Assembly: GCF_005405585.1 (NCBI RefSeq)
Contig: NZ_BJEQ01000022.1
Span: 1 to 64,000 of the forward strand
Direction of reading: 5' to 3'
Origin: Agarivorans sp. Toyoura001
Lineage (GTDB): Bacteria; Pseudomonadota; Gammaproteobacteria; Enterobacterales; Celerinatantimonadaceae
Length of the DNA: 64,000 nt
How positions within the stretch are numbered: position 1 is the first letter of the stretch; every line of letters starts with the position of its first letter. Of the stretch, positions 1 to 9,049 are shown one piece after another. The position numbers and the translations under genes were made by a program. Below the pieces are notes generated by a model. The model searched no databases, was not told where the DNA came from, and saw nothing but the letters and a program-made list of their open reading frames with translations.

Positions 1-181
1 CAAGCCTACCATGTTTTCTGAGCCAAACCAGTAAGGTTGAACGCCCCTGAATGCCAAATCGGGCTTGTGCTTGTTTGTACGTCATTTCGCCTTTTTCGAT
101 GCGCGCTACGACACCTAATTTAAAGGCTAAGGTGTAATCTCGTTGTGTGCGCTTACGGCTTGAGTTAATGGGTGTTGTCAT
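1..181 (-). CDS. IS3-family transposase OrfA, N-terminal part (runs off left edge)
   Basis: The minus strand encodes a start and about 60 residues that continue beyond the window. The segment has a basic N-terminus and a helix-turn-helix with the motif GRSTLLVWLRKHG, which is characteristic of the OrfA (InsE-like) DNA-binding protein of IS3-family elements. OrfA binds the element ends and, by programmed frameshift with OrfB, gives the active transposase. The ATG at 181 has a GAGG ribosome site 8 bases upstream and lies about 40 bases inside the element end. Whether OrfB is intact cannot be seen. Confidence 0.8.
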   Translation of the reverse strand, partial: MTTPINSSRKRTQRDYTLAFKLGVVARIEKGEMTYKQAQARFGIQGRSTLLVWLRKHGRL

Positions 182-222
182 AAAGACGTCCTCTTTATGT
201 CAACCTATTTCCGGACGGGACA
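1..222 (-). mobile_element. End of an IS3-family insertion sequence
   Basis: The orfA fragment is preceded by an element terminus that reads TGTCCCGTCCGGAAATAGG on the minus strand, starting at 222. The TG start and the position just upstream of orfA fit the left inverted repeat of an IS3-family element. The other end and the target duplication are outside the window, so the exact junction is inferred. Confidence 0.7.
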
Positions 223-228
223 GCAGGC

Positions 229-263
229 ATAAAAAAAGCAAAGCTTAAGCTTTGCTTTTTTTC
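229..263. terminator. Bidirectional intrinsic terminator
   Basis: A perfect inverted repeat AGCAAAGCTT/AAGCTTTGCT is flanked by an A-run on the left and a T-run on the right, so it can end transcripts on either strand. It follows the stop of the small gene at 275-574 on the minus strand and separates it from the IS element. Confidence 0.85.
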
Positions 264-274
264 GCTATGGAAAC

Positions 275-574
275 TTACGCTACAGCAGCAATTTGGCGTT
301 GGCTATCTGCAAAAGCAATTGCATTGCGCCATAACGCTTCTACTTGAGACTGCATTGTATCGTCGGTTTCACCGTCGAAATGCGCATCTAATAAAGCAAT
401 GTGCATTTGAGATTTTAAGCAGTGCACCATTGGACGATGGCTTAACTCAGTTTGAGTTGCAACAACACCTAAATGATCATTTAAGTATTGAACCATGTTT
501 TTCGGTGGAGCATTTAGATTAGTGTCGTGACTGTTCAGATAAGTCTGCAGCAGAGTGACATAATTTTTGAGCAT
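275..574 (-). CDS. Small conserved-looking hypothetical protein
   Basis: Not recognised. It encodes about 99 residues without signal peptide or membrane segment and with a mildly acidic middle (DAHFDGETDDTMQSQVEALW). The start at 574 is chosen because GAGG lies 6 bases upstream. An ATG at 586 would add four residues, and one at 496 would avoid overlap but lacks a Shine-Dalgarno site. With the 574 start the gene overlaps the 3' end of the kinase gene by 56 bases, which suggests translational coupling, or else that the shorter start is used. It is followed at once by a strong terminator and is probably the last gene of the epmC-kinase operon. Confidence 0.6.
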   Translation of the reverse strand: MLKNYVTLLQTYLNSHDTNLNAPPKNMVQYLNDHLGVVATQTELSHRPMVHCLKSQMHIALLDAHFDGETDDTMQSQVEALWRNAIAFADSQRQIAAVA

Positions 575-1694
575 CGGTAACCTCATTTTCAGGGTTCGAT
601 ACTCGATACATAATATAATCGCGGTAACCAGTAATTACCTTGATGCTTCCAGATAAAATTTTATCCAGTTCTGTATCGCCAGTATCAACTATCAACGGGC
701 GTCCATGCAAAGATTTAAGTTTAGTTTTAGTCGCTACGACTACAATGTTATCGCGACCTAGTTTGCGAATAAGCGCAGAGCTAAGTTGCTGATTACCTCG
801 ACCAAATAAATGACCTTGGCCACCAATAGGTGTAATCAATAGCTTTGTTTTTACGTGGCTTATTCTATTTATCAGCTCATCTGCGGTCAAATCCTCTTGG
901 ACGATTTGGTGATCTTTAACCAAATCTACTCCTAGAAGAGTATTAGGCAGTGATAACTCCTGCATAATAGCCGCAACAGTGGAGCCAGAACCGGCTATAA
1001 ATTGTTCATCGGCCAACATTTCAATCACTTCAGCGGCAATGTCTTGCAATACCAAGTCTTCTGATTCAATTCCGCCTTGCTTAACCGCTTGTACATACCT
1101 CAGCTCATCGGGCACCATCATTTCGCCAAAACACTTCGCACGCACCCGCCCCTGGCGAAATGCTTGCTCATCAATATCCATCACATCAGCATTTTTTAAA
1201 CTGAGCATTTCACCTTTAATCAGTTTCTCAATGACTAGGCCACTAGCTTTAGGTGTAACCCCATACACACCGGAATGAATCTTACAGCCCGCAGGAATGC
1301 CTAAACAGTTTACTTGCTCACCTACCGCCAACAATACGTCTCGTGCCGTACCATCGCCACCAGCAAACACCAACAAATCAACCTGTAGCTTGGCAATAGC
1401 CATAGCCGCTTGCTGGGTATCTGCGGCGCTGGTAGGCTCTGCTGCGTTATAAACCACTTGATAGGCGAAACCCAGCTGCTCACAGAGATGCTGGCCCATT
1501 TCTCCCGAAGCGGTATACACTTCAAAAGGTTCAGTTAAACGAGTAAGTTGTTGTAATGCTTGCTCTGCACGAAGATTTGCTTTTTTCTCAGCCCCTCTCG
1601 CGAGGGCTTGCTCAACCACACCATCTGAGCCTTTTAAAGCAACACTGCCGCCTACCCCAGCAATCGGATTTATAATTAAACCAAGCTTAATCAC
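519..1694 (-). CDS. ATP-NAD kinase family protein (AcoX/NadK-like)
   Basis: This 391-residue protein has the NAD/diacylglycerol-kinase fold signature: an N-terminal IINPIAGVGG nucleotide loop and the GGDGT motif at residues 112-116, where the catalytic aspartate and phosphate-binding glycines lie. The later segment TPIGGQGHLFGRGNQQLS is typical of the ATP-NAD kinase-like/AcoX family rather than canonical NadK. The likely reaction is phosphorylation of NAD or a related small molecule in the cytoplasm, but the substrate of this subfamily is uncertain. The start overlaps the epmC stop by 4 bases, so the two are co-transcribed. Confidence 0.8.
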   Translation of the reverse strand: MIKLGLIINPIAGVGGSVALKGSDGVVEQALARGAEKKANLRAEQALQQLTRLTEPFEVYTASGEMGQHLCEQLGFAYQVVYNAAEPTSAADTQQAAMAIAKLQVDLLVFAGGDGTARDVLLAVGEQVNCLGIPAGCKIHSGVYGVTPKASGLVIEKLIKGEMLSLKNADVMDIDEQAFRQGRVRAKCFGEMMVPDELRYVQAVKQGGIESEDLVLQDIAAEVIEMLADEQFIAGSGSTVAAIMQELSLPNTLLGVDLVKDHQIVQEDLTADELINRISHVKTKLLITPIGGQGHLFGRGNQQLSSALIRKLGRDNIVVVATKTKLKSLHGRPLIVDTGDTELDKILSGSIKVITGYRDYIMYRVSNPENEVTDAQKLCHSAADLSEQSRH

Positions 1695-2203
1695 AGCACT
1701 TCCTCATAATCATGAACCAAGGTATGTTGACTTAAAGCGGTAATGAACTGCTCTGCTCTAGGAGGGAAACCTATTTTAAGATAGTGCTGATATTGCAACT
1801 CAACGGCTTGGGCAAAGCTATGTCTGTCACTTTGAAAGCCTGACAAATTATCCACACTCACTTGAAATAGCCTGTTTGCTGCCAGCGCAAAAGCATACTC
1901 AATAGCCTGTGGTTTAACTTCAACTTTCTCAAACTCTAATTGCTGACTCTGGTCTCTCCCGTCACCATTATACCAATAACCATAATCTTCAAGCTGTCTA
2001 CGACCTTCACCAGCGATACACCAATGAGCAATTTCGTGTAATGCACTAGCGAAAAAGCCATGGGCAAATATTACTTGGTGCTGCACTAAATGCTGGCTTG
2101 CAGGCAAATAAATAGGCTCGTCCTCACCTGCTACCAACACCGTATTAAAATCAGTGAAAGTGCGATTAAACAAGAGTATTAGTTGCTCTACATCATCAAA
2201 CAT
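1691..2203 (-). CDS. epmC: Elongation factor P hydroxylase EpmC
   Basis: This 170-residue YfcM/EpmC-family protein hydroxylates the beta-lysylated lysine of elongation factor P, the last step of the modification that relieves ribosome stalling at polyproline. The metal-binding segment HEIAHW is at residues 56-61 and the family pattern EDYGYWYNGDGR follows at about 72-83. E. coli EpmC is about 180 residues, so length fits. It sits close to aroC as in E. coli. It is the first gene of a minus-strand operon with the kinase gene. Confidence 0.9.
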   Translation of the reverse strand: MFDDVEQLILLFNRTFTDFNTVLVAGEDEPIYLPASQHLVQHQVIFAHGFFASALHEIAHWCIAGEGRRQLEDYGYWYNGDGRDQSQQLEFEKVEVKPQAIEYAFALAANRLFQVSVDNLSGFQSDRHSFAQAVELQYQHYLKIGFPPRAEQFITALSQHTLVHDYEEVL

Positions 2204-2227
2204 AAACAGTATATTCCATTAAAAAAG

Positions 2228-2267
2228 CTAAAAAAAAGCCCCTAAACACAAACATTTAAGGGCTTTA
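2228..2267 (-). terminator. Intrinsic terminator after aroC
   Basis: On the minus strand, immediately after the aroC stop, a stem AAAGCCCTTAAA pairs with TTTAGGGGCTTT (one G-T wobble) and is followed by a run of T. It separates aroC from epmC. Confidence 0.8.
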
Positions 2268-2282
2268 ATCTAGCATGGTGTT

Positions 2283-3371
2283 TTAACGTAGAACTGGCGT
2301 TTCAGTACTAACAGCGCCATTTTGACCGCGCTGACGCAAGCAATGGTCCATCAACACTATCGCTAACATTGCTTCTGCGATAGGCACTGCACGAATTCCA
2401 ACACAAGGATCGTGACGCCCTTTGGTCACCACCTCAACAGGTTTTCCATATTTATCAATGGTTTGCCCTGGCACTGTAATACTAGACGTTGGCTTTAATG
2501 CGATGTGGGCAACCACATCTTGACCAGAAGAAATACCACCAAGTACGCCGCCGGCGTGATTGGAGCTAAAGCCTTCAGGTGTCATTTCATCTCGGTGCTC
2601 ACTGCCACGTTGATTAACCACCGCAAAACCATCACCAATCTCAACCGCTTTCACCGCATTAATGCCCATTAAAGCATGGGCGATATCGGCGTCTAAACGG
2701 TCAAATACCGGTTCACCTAAACCCACTGGCACTTGCTTAGCCACAATGCTTAAACGCGCACCAATTGAATCACCTTCTTTCTTAAGCGCTCGCATAAACT
2801 CATCAAGCTCTTCTAACTTACCTGCATCAGGGAAGAAGAAAGGGTTTTGCTCTATCTGGTCAAAATCGACAGTTTCAGCTTTAACCGGACCTAATTCACT
2901 AAGGTATCCGTGGATTTCTACACCGTGATGCTGCTTTAAGTACTCTTTAGCAATAACACCAGCCGCTACCCGCATGGCGGTTTCACGCGCCGAAGAACGG
3001 CCGCCGCCACGATAATCACGCGTGCCATACTTTTGATGATAGGTATAATCAGCATGACCAGGGCGGAACATGTCTTTAATGTTAGAGTAGTCTTTAGAGC
3101 GCTGGTCGGTGTTCTCAATCATTAAACCAATTGAAGTACCGGTAGTTCTACCCTCGAATACACCCGCTAAAATTTTCACTTGGTCTGGTTCACGACGCTG
3201 AGTGGTATAACGCGAGGTACCCGGTCTACGGCGATCCAAATCTTTTTGAATCATCTCTTCGGTGATTTCTAATCCCGGAGGACAACCATCAATGATACAA
3301 CCCAGTGCCACACCATGGCTTTCACCAAAGGTGGTCACTCGAAAAAGTTGGCCTATGCTGTTTCCTGCCAT
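2283..3371 (-). CDS. aroC: Chorismate synthase
   Basis: Chorismate synthase converts 5-enolpyruvylshikimate-3-phosphate to chorismate with reduced FMN, the last shared step of aromatic biosynthesis. The N-terminus [20 protein letters not shown] is the family signature, and the conserved [14 protein letters not shown] and [17 protein letters not shown] blocks follow. At 362 residues it is of normal length (E. coli 361). Two ATGs are adjacent; the second, at 3371, gives the family N-terminus. It lies directly after prmB on the same strand, as in E. coli, and is probably co-transcribed with it. Confidence 0.97.
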   Translation of the reverse strand: MAGNSIGQLFRVTTFGESHGVALGCIIDGCPPGLEITEEMIQKDLDRRRPGTSRYTTQRREPDQVKILAGVFEGRTTGTSIGLMIENTDQRSKDYSNIKDMFRPGHADYTYHQKYGTRDYRGGGRSSARETAMRVAAGVIAKEYLKQHHGVEIHGYLSELGPVKAETVDFDQIEQNPFFFPDAGKLEELDEFMRALKKEGDSIGARLSIVAKQVPVGLGEPVFDRLDADIAHALMGINAVKAVEIGDGFAVVNQRGSEHRDEMTPEGFSSNHAGGVLGGISSGQDVVAHIALKPTSSITVPGQTIDKYGKPVEVVTKGRHDPCVGIRAVPIAEAMLAIVLMDHCLRQRGQNGAVSTETPVLR

Positions 3372-3382
3372 CAACTCTATCC

Positions 3383-4306
3383 TTACTGTTTAAATAGCGA
3401 GCCACAAGCTAATAACTGCTCACGGCTAATAATAAATACCCCATGTCCACCGTTAGTAAACTCTATCCATGTAAATGGCACATCAGGGAACTGCTGTTGC
3501 ATATGCACTTGGCTATTACCAATTTCTACTATTAATAAGCCTTGCGGATTTAAGTGCTCGGCTGCATCAGCCAAAATCTTTTTAGTTAACTCTAAACCGT
3601 CAGAGCCTGAGGCCAAACCTAACTCGGGTTCGTGCATAAACTCATCGGGTAAATTGCCCATATCTTCGGCATCAACATAGGGCGGATTACTTACAATTAA
3701 ATCATAAGTTTGGCCTTTAAGTGCTGTTAAACCATCAGACAATATAGGTGTAACCTGCTGCTCTAAACCGTGCCCTTGAATGTTAATTTCGGCAACGGCT
3801 AGTGCATCTTCTGAAATATCTACCGCGTCAACTTCTGCATCCGGGAAAGCATAAGCACAACCAATAGCTATACAGCCACTGCCAGTGCATAAATCCAAAA
3901 TTCGCGTAGGTTCTTGAGTTAACCACGGTGAAAACTGCGTTTCGATAAGCTCGGCAAAAGGAGAACGCGGCACTAACACGCGCTCGTCTACATAAAACTC
4001 TAAGCCAGCAAACCATGCTTTATTGGTTAAGTAGGCAACCGGTAAACGTTCTTGCACGCGTTTAACCACTAGCTCAACCAACAAACTACGCTCTTGACGA
4101 GTTAAACGTGCGTGCCTAACTTCTGGATCAACATCTAAGGGCAAATGTAAGCTGGGTAAAACAAGCTGTACAGCCTCATCCCACGCATTGTCTGTTCCAT
4201 GACCATAGAAAACGCCTGAAGCATTAAATCGACTCACCGCCCAGCGGATCATATCTTGTATCGTATGTAACTCATCGATTGCTTCTTCGATAAATATCTT
4301 TTCCAA
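3383..4306 (-). CDS. prmB: Ribosomal protein L3 glutamine N5-methyltransferase PrmB (TTG start)
   Basis: PrmB methylates the side-chain amide of a glutamine in ribosomal protein L3. The SAM-binding motif LDLCTGSGC is near residues 137-145 and the catalytic NPPY near 207-210. I place the start at a TTG (4304-4306): GGAGG lies 7 bases upstream and the product then begins [20 protein letters not shown], matching the E. coli N-terminus. The first ATG upstream, at 4381, would add 25 residues not found in the family and would run into divergent smrB. The protein has 307 residues (E. coli 310). Confidence 0.95.
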   Translation of the reverse strand: MEKIFIEEAIDELHTIQDMIRWAVSRFNASGVFYGHGTDNAWDEAVQLVLPSLHLPLDVDPEVRHARLTRQERSLLVELVVKRVQERLPVAYLTNKAWFAGLEFYVDERVLVPRSPFAELIETQFSPWLTQEPTRILDLCTGSGCIAIGCAYAFPDAEVDAVDISEDALAVAEINIQGHGLEQQVTPILSDGLTALKGQTYDLIVSNPPYVDAEDMGNLPDEFMHEPELGLASGSDGLELTKKILADAAEHLNPQGLLIVEIGNSQVHMQQQFPDVPFTWIEFTNGGHGVFIISREQLLACGSLFKQ

Positions 4307-4368
4307 TTTGGCCTCCAGATTAAGTACAATCACCCAATAAATGGCTTCAGGCACAACTGATAATAAAG

Positions 4369-4893
4369 ATGAAAAAACCAACTGACGAAGATTTCGCTGC
4401 TTTCAAAGAAGCACTCAAAGGCGTTCGCCAGATAAAACAAGATAAAATAAGTCTTGAGCCCCCTCGAATCAAGCAAAAAAGCCAACAAAGGGAAAAACAA
4501 CAACAAGCGGCGCTAAATAATAGTCAATTCTTCTTTTCAGATGAGTATCACCCCTTATTACCCAGCGAAGGGCCAATGCGTTGGCAAAGTGATAGCTGCG
4601 ATCCCTACGAGCTAAAAAAGCTTCGCCGCGGTGATTACGATCCAGAGATTTTACTCGATTTGCATGGACTCACTCAAAAACAAGCTAAGCAAGAAATAGC
4701 AGCTTTAATTATAGAGTGTAAACAACAGCACTATCATGTTGCGTCTGTTATGCACGGTCATGGCCAACAAATACTAAAAACCAAAGTGCCACAATGGTTA
4801 GCTCAGCATCCGCAGGTTCTTGCTTTTCACCAAGCTCCCAAAGGGCATGGAGGATCAAGTGCCTTGCTGGTTTTAATAAACTCTCCAAACTAA
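4369..4893 (+). CDS. smrB: Ribosome rescue endonuclease SmrB
   Basis: This 174-residue protein has a C-terminal Smr domain with the active-site motifs DLHG (residues 97-100) and HGHG (129-132) and the GGSSALLVL end. SmrB cleaves mRNA between collided ribosomes and so starts rescue. The N-terminal Gln/Lys-rich segment is a typical ribosome-contacting extension. It is divergent from prmB, as in E. coli, with only about 60 bases between the two start codons. Confidence 0.93.
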   Translation: MKKPTDEDFAAFKEALKGVRQIKQDKISLEPPRIKQKSQQREKQQQAALNNSQFFFSDEYHPLLPSEGPMRWQSDSCDPYELKKLRRGDYDPEILLDLHGLTQKQAKQEIAALIIECKQQHYHVASVMHGHGQQILKTKVPQWLAQHPQVLAFHQAPKGHGGSSALLVLINSPN

Positions 4894-4919
4894 AAAACCA
4901 CTCCTGAGAGTGGTTTTTA
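4893..4919. terminator. Bidirectional terminator between smrB and the convergent small gene
   Basis: The inverted repeat AAAAACCACTC/GAGTGGTTTTT has a 4-base loop and A/T runs on both sides. It follows the smrB stop on the plus strand and the stop of the 69-residue gene on the minus strand. Confidence 0.85.
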
Positions 4920-4939
4920 TTGCTTAAAAGCCGTTTTAG

Positions 4940-5149
4940 CTACGCTGCTTTATTCTTGAACTGATCAATTTGTTGATTCACTTCAGCCACTGTTTGCCGG
5001 TGTTTAGTGGTCTTGTATTTTGGTAGGGTTTCGAGTTTACCATTTTTGAATTCGTATGCTCCACGTCCTTCGATGTACAAACGTCCTTTAAAGAACGCCT
5101 TAACGTAACGAGCAATTTTTACCGGAGAATAGCGCGAAAATATTTTCAT
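4940..5149 (-). CDS. Small conserved hypothetical protein, 69 residues
   Basis: A basic 69-residue protein (KIFSRYSPVKIARYVKAFF, then GRLYIEGRGAYEFKNGKLE) with no signal peptide or clear membrane span. It resembles a short uncharacterised protein found in many Vibrio and Shewanella genomes, recalled from memory without a family name. No function is proposed. It converges on smrB and shares its terminator. The ribosome site is weak (GGA about 9 bases before the ATG). Confidence 0.7.
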   Translation of the reverse strand: MKIFSRYSPVKIARYVKAFFKGRLYIEGRGAYEFKNGKLETLPKYKTTKHRQTVAEVNQQIDQFKNKAA

Positions 5150-5330
5150 TCGATGTGTCCACTACAGTAATGACACAGCGATACTACAAGGACAGTTGCG
5201 CCATTTCTAAGAAAATCGGCGTAAATTAATGGAACCGCGAAGGAGATCTCAAAAGAACAAAAAACTGGGAACCTATGCAACAAAGCGCAATACACCAGTT
5301 TATACTAAATATTTAGTACAACTCACCAAT

Positions 5331-5798
5331 TTAAGCTAAGGTTACTGGATGTTGCAAAGAGATAAAACTGTTTTCTTCGGCCACATTTACTTCGGCTACT
5401 GCTGCGGTGCTAAATAGCGGAGCACCAGCGTCAGCAACTAAACCTTCAACAATAAACCCAACCAAGGGTAAATGAGAGACCACCAGCAAGCTCCCGTTGG
5501 GAGACTCAAGCGCGAGCTCATTAATTAGAGCCACAACAGCCATTTCATCACCGGAAGGAGTAAGCTCTTTCAACTCGATAACTTGTGCGGCTTCGGGCAA
5601 GCTTTTCGCTAACCGCTGCCAGGTTTGCTGAGCGCGTAAGTAAGGGCTCACCAGTACATAATTCAATTGCTTTAGTTTGCTGGCTAAGTATCCGCCCATT
5701 TTGCCTACTTCGTTTAAGCCAGACTGATTTAATGCTCGCTCACTATCGCTGGCGGCAAACATTTCGGCTTCACCATGGCGCATGATAAATACTTGCAT
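5331..5798 (-). CDS. sixA: Phosphohistidine phosphatase SixA
   Basis: A 155-residue single-domain phosphatase of the phosphoglycerate-mutase/histidine-phosphatase fold. The catalytic RHG is at residues 7-9 and the second conserved histidine is in the segment VVSHLPLVG. In E. coli SixA removes phosphate from histidine-phosphorylated proteins such as PTSNtr NPr. The gene stands near fadJ/fadI and smrB, the same neighbourhood as in E. coli. No obvious terminator follows the stop; a 16-base palindrome lies 13 bases beyond it. Confidence 0.92.
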   Translation of the reverse strand: MQVFIMRHGEAEMFAASDSERALNQSGLNEVGKMGGYLASKLKQLNYVLVSPYLRAQQTWQRLAKSLPEAAQVIELKELTPSGDEMAVVALINELALESPNGSLLVVSHLPLVGFIVEGLVADAGAPLFSTAAVAEVNVAEENSFISLQHPVTLA

Positions 5799-5955
5799 AA
5801 GGGGGCTCTTTTAATAATTAAGGTGTACAAAGCACTTAAGCTTACTAATTTTGGCAGCTAATTTAATTGATATGCCACAAAACATCCATCAGAGTTTGCA
5901 AGACCATCGCAAGCGACTGATAATCATAGTATCGCCCTAATCAAGGATATTTGCC

Positions 5956-8745
5956 TTGCATACCAGCCCCAATGATCCAAAACATTACCGAAACATTACA
6001 TTAGACAATGGTCTCAAAGTATTGTTAGTCCAAGATGATACCGCACAAAAGTCAGCGGCATCGTTGGCGGTAAATATTGGACATTTTCATGACCCAGAAG
6101 GCCGTGAAGGGCTGGCTCACTTTTTAGAGCACATGTTGTTTTTAGGTACTGATTCTTACCCTTCTGCCGGCGAATACCAAAGTTTTATTACGCGTCATGG
6201 TGGCAGCAATAACGCGTGGACAGGCACTGAACATACTAATTACTATTTTGATATCGAAAACGATTGGTTTGATGAAGCCCTAGATCGCTTTAGTCAGTTT
6301 TTTATCTGCCCTTGCTTTAACCCCGAGCTAGTAGAAAGAGAACGCCAAGCGGTTGATTCCGAATATAAGCTAAAACTTAAAGACGACGTGCGTCGAATTT
6401 ATCAGGTACATAAAGAAACCGTTAACCCTGCCCACCCTTTTAGCCAGTTTTCGGTGGGTAGTTTAGATACGCTAAGTGACAACAAAGACCAAACCATTCG
6501 TGACGATTTAATTGCCTTTTACCAACAGCACTATTCTGCTGATTTAATGACGCTAGCCGTATTAAGCCCTCAATCGCTAGATGACATAGAGAGCCATGTT
6601 ATTGCGCTGTTTAAAGCGGTACCCAAAGTGGCAGTGTCTCGCCCCCCATTAGCACCTTTATATTTGCCAGAACATTTAGCCATAGAAACCCATATTCAAC
6701 CGGTTAAAGAACTCAAAAAACTCACCTTATCTTTCGGCTTTGGTGACATGGATGCTCTGTATAAACAAAAACCCTTAACCTATATCGCCCACATTCTTGG
6801 CTATGAAGGTCCCGGTAGTTTAGTGGCTTTATTACGGCATGCGGGCTTGGTTAATTCAATGGCTGCTGGCGGAGGGGTAAACGGCAGTAACTTTAAAGAT
6901 TTTTGCATCAGCTATTCATTAACCGATGAAGGTTTACACTGTATAGATCCGATAATTGACGCCACTTTTAGCTATATAAAGCTAATCCGCGAACAAGGGC
7001 TACAAGCTTGGCGCTATAGTGAAAAGCAGCAAGTATTTGAACGGGCTTTTTTGTATCAAGAAAAGTCTCGCGCCATTGACCTAGTCTCGCACTTGTCCAT
7101 AAACCTACAGCACTATCCTGCAGAAGATGTTATCTATGGCGATTACGCCATGGAGCAATATGACCAAGTACTTATCGCCCAGTGTTTAAAGCAACTATTA
7201 CCTGAAAAAATGCGGATTAATTTAGTCTCCCCGCAGGTAAAAGGTGACAAAATTGCGAAGTGGTACCACACCCCATACTCGGTCAAACCCATCGAAGCAG
7301 AGCGCCTAGCCCGTTGGCAACAACCAGCAGAAATAGAAAGCCTACACCTGCCTGCTAGCAACCCTTTTTTATCGTTTAATGCTTCTCCTTTGGTAGATAC
7401 AGTAGACCAGGAAGTTGTGCCTAAAATGTTGTTTGATAAGCCCGGTTTTCGATTATGGTTTACCAACGAGCCCGAGTTTAAAGTGCCAAAAGGCCATTTA
7501 TATGTATCGGTTGATTCCGCCTATGCGGTTGCCTCGGTGCGCAATATTGTCTGCACTCGCCTAATGGTAGAGCTGATGTTAGACCATTTAAGTGAGATGA
7601 CTTACCAAGCAGAAATTGCTGGAATGTCTTATCAACTTTACGCTCACCAAGGCGGCTATACCCTGCATTTATCAGGCTTTAGTGATAAACAAATTTTGCT
7701 GCTCAAAATGATAATGAATAACCGCTTGTTTGGCCATTTTGAGCGGAAACGCTTTGGCATCATCAAGCAGCAACTGGCTAAACATTGGCAAAACCAGATG
7801 CAGGTTAAACCCATTTCACAACTGTTCAGCGAGTTAACGTCTTTGCTGCAACCTAATAATCCTCCACCATCAGAATTGTTAGACGCTTTAGACGATGTGC
7901 AATTGGAAGATCTGCCCGACTTTGTGAGCAAACTTTATCAGAATATCCATGTTGAGATGCTGGCCTATGGCAACTGGCCTGAACAAAAAATAGTAGAATT
8001 AGGCGAGTTTATTCAACAAGAAATATCGCCTAATACCAGTCCATCGAAAGAAACCCCGCGCAAGCTTATTAGTATTCGAGAACAAGGCACTCTGCTTTAT
8101 GAAGTGGAATGCCAGCAAAGTGACTCAGCGTTAATGATTTATTATCAAAGCAGGGATTTAAGCCCCGAGAGCATTGCCTTGTTTACGCTTACTAATCACA
8201 TTATGACCTCTAATTTTTTCAATGAGTTACGTACCAAGCAACAGCTGGGCTACATTGTGGGAACCGGTAACTTACCCTTGAATCGCCATCCTGGGATTAT
8301 TTTTTATGTACAGTCGCCTCACGGGCAACCGCAAACCCTATTAGATGCTATTAACGACTTTTTGAATGAGTTCCCAGTACTGATGTTTGAGTTAAGTGAT
8401 GCGCAATGGCAACAGAGCAAACAAGGTTTAATTGCCCAAATACTAGAGCGCGAGAGTAATATGCGCACCCGAGCTCAGCGCTTTTGGGTCAGTATTGGCA
8501 ATAAAGATGCCGACTTTAATCAACGCCAACGCGCTGCCGAGTGCATAGATAAACTAGAACGTCATGACTTAGTGCGATTTATGATGAGCTTGAAGAGCAA
8601 GCAGCGAGATCGTGTAGTGGTGTATAACCATGGTGGTGAAGACTTAGACCAAGCGCCGCTGAACACCCATCATTTGGAAACGGGCCGCAATGTAACAAGC
8701 AGAGCAGAGTTTCAGCAACAATCAAAGTTATACAGTTACAACTAA
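5956..8745 (+). CDS. Insulinase-like M16 zinc metallopeptidase (pitrilysin family)
   Basis: A 929-residue M16A peptidase. The inverted zinc motif HFLEH is at residues 55-59 and the third ligand, the Glu of the DSEY segment (about 136), follows at the expected spacing. Four M16 half-domains fit the length (E. coli pitrilysin 962 residues). Unlike pitrilysin there is no signal peptide, so it probably degrades peptides in the cytoplasm. The start is a TTG with AAGGA about 8 bases upstream; there is no in-frame ATG near this point and the M16 homology begins within 15 residues. Confidence 0.9.
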   Translation: MHTSPNDPKHYRNITLDNGLKVLLVQDDTAQKSAASLAVNIGHFHDPEGREGLAHFLEHMLFLGTDSYPSAGEYQSFITRHGGSNNAWTGTEHTNYYFDIENDWFDEALDRFSQFFICPCFNPELVERERQAVDSEYKLKLKDDVRRIYQVHKETVNPAHPFSQFSVGSLDTLSDNKDQTIRDDLIAFYQQHYSADLMTLAVLSPQSLDDIESHVIALFKAVPKVAVSRPPLAPLYLPEHLAIETHIQPVKELKKLTLSFGFGDMDALYKQKPLTYIAHILGYEGPGSLVALLRHAGLVNSMAAGGGVNGSNFKDFCISYSLTDEGLHCIDPIIDATFSYIKLIREQGLQAWRYSEKQQVFERAFLYQEKSRAIDLVSHLSINLQHYPAEDVIYGDYAMEQYDQVLIAQCLKQLLPEKMRINLVSPQVKGDKIAKWYHTPYSVKPIEAERLARWQQPAEIESLHLPASNPFLSFNASPLVDTVDQEVVPKMLFDKPGFRLWFTNEPEFKVPKGHLYVSVDSAYAVASVRNIVCTRLMVELMLDHLSEMTYQAEIAGMSYQLYAHQGGYTLHLSGFSDKQILLLKMIMNNRLFGHFERKRFGIIKQQLAKHWQNQMQVKPISQLFSELTSLLQPNNPPPSELLDALDDVQLEDLPDFVSKLYQNIHVEMLAYGNWPEQKIVELGEFIQQEISPNTSPSKETPRKLISIREQGTLLYEVECQQSDSALMIYYQSRDLSPESIALFTLTNHIMTSNFFNELRTKQQLGYIVGTGNLPLNRHPGIIFYVQSPHGQPQTLLDAINDFLNEFPVLMFELSDAQWQQSKQGLIAQILERESNMRTRAQRFWVSIGNKDADFNQRQRAAECIDKLERHDLVRFMMSLKSKQRDRVVVYNHGGEDLDQAPLNTHHLETGRNVTSRAEFQQQSKLYSYN

Positions 8746-8939
8746 GCCTTAAAGCGTGACTCATTGAAACCTTGGCTTCGCTTTACGTTAAGCTTTTGGT
8801 GAGTCCAAAGAAGTGGCATACACAGCGGGCCAAACAAAAAGCCAGCGATAGTCCAACGCCATCGTGGTAACGAGAATTTAATGGCTTCGATATAGAAGAA
8901 CAAGCCAAAACAAACCGACAACAATAAAACGAAAAACAT
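8742..8939 (-). CDS. Small inner-membrane hypothetical protein
   Basis: About 65 residues with two hydrophobic stretches (FFVLLLSVCFGLFFYIEAI and WTIAGFLFGPLCMPLLW) separated by a basic turn, and a basic C-terminal tail, so probably a two-span membrane protein. The ATG at 8939 is preferred because the membrane span begins there; an ATG at 9035 would add a 32-residue leader without clear meaning. Its 3' end overlaps the peptidase gene by 4 bases on the opposite strand. Function unknown. Confidence 0.6.
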   Translation of the reverse strand: MFFVLLLSVCFGLFFYIEAIKFSLPRWRWTIAGFLFGPLCMPLLWTHQKLNVKRSQGFNESRFKA

Positions 8940-9049
8940 ACAACTCGCTCTACAACAGAAATGGCTGGTGATTTTAGCAGAACACTGCCAAAGAATCTTA
9001 ACCCAAGACAAACTAAATTGTCTTGGGTTTGTCATCGAAGATTTACAAA

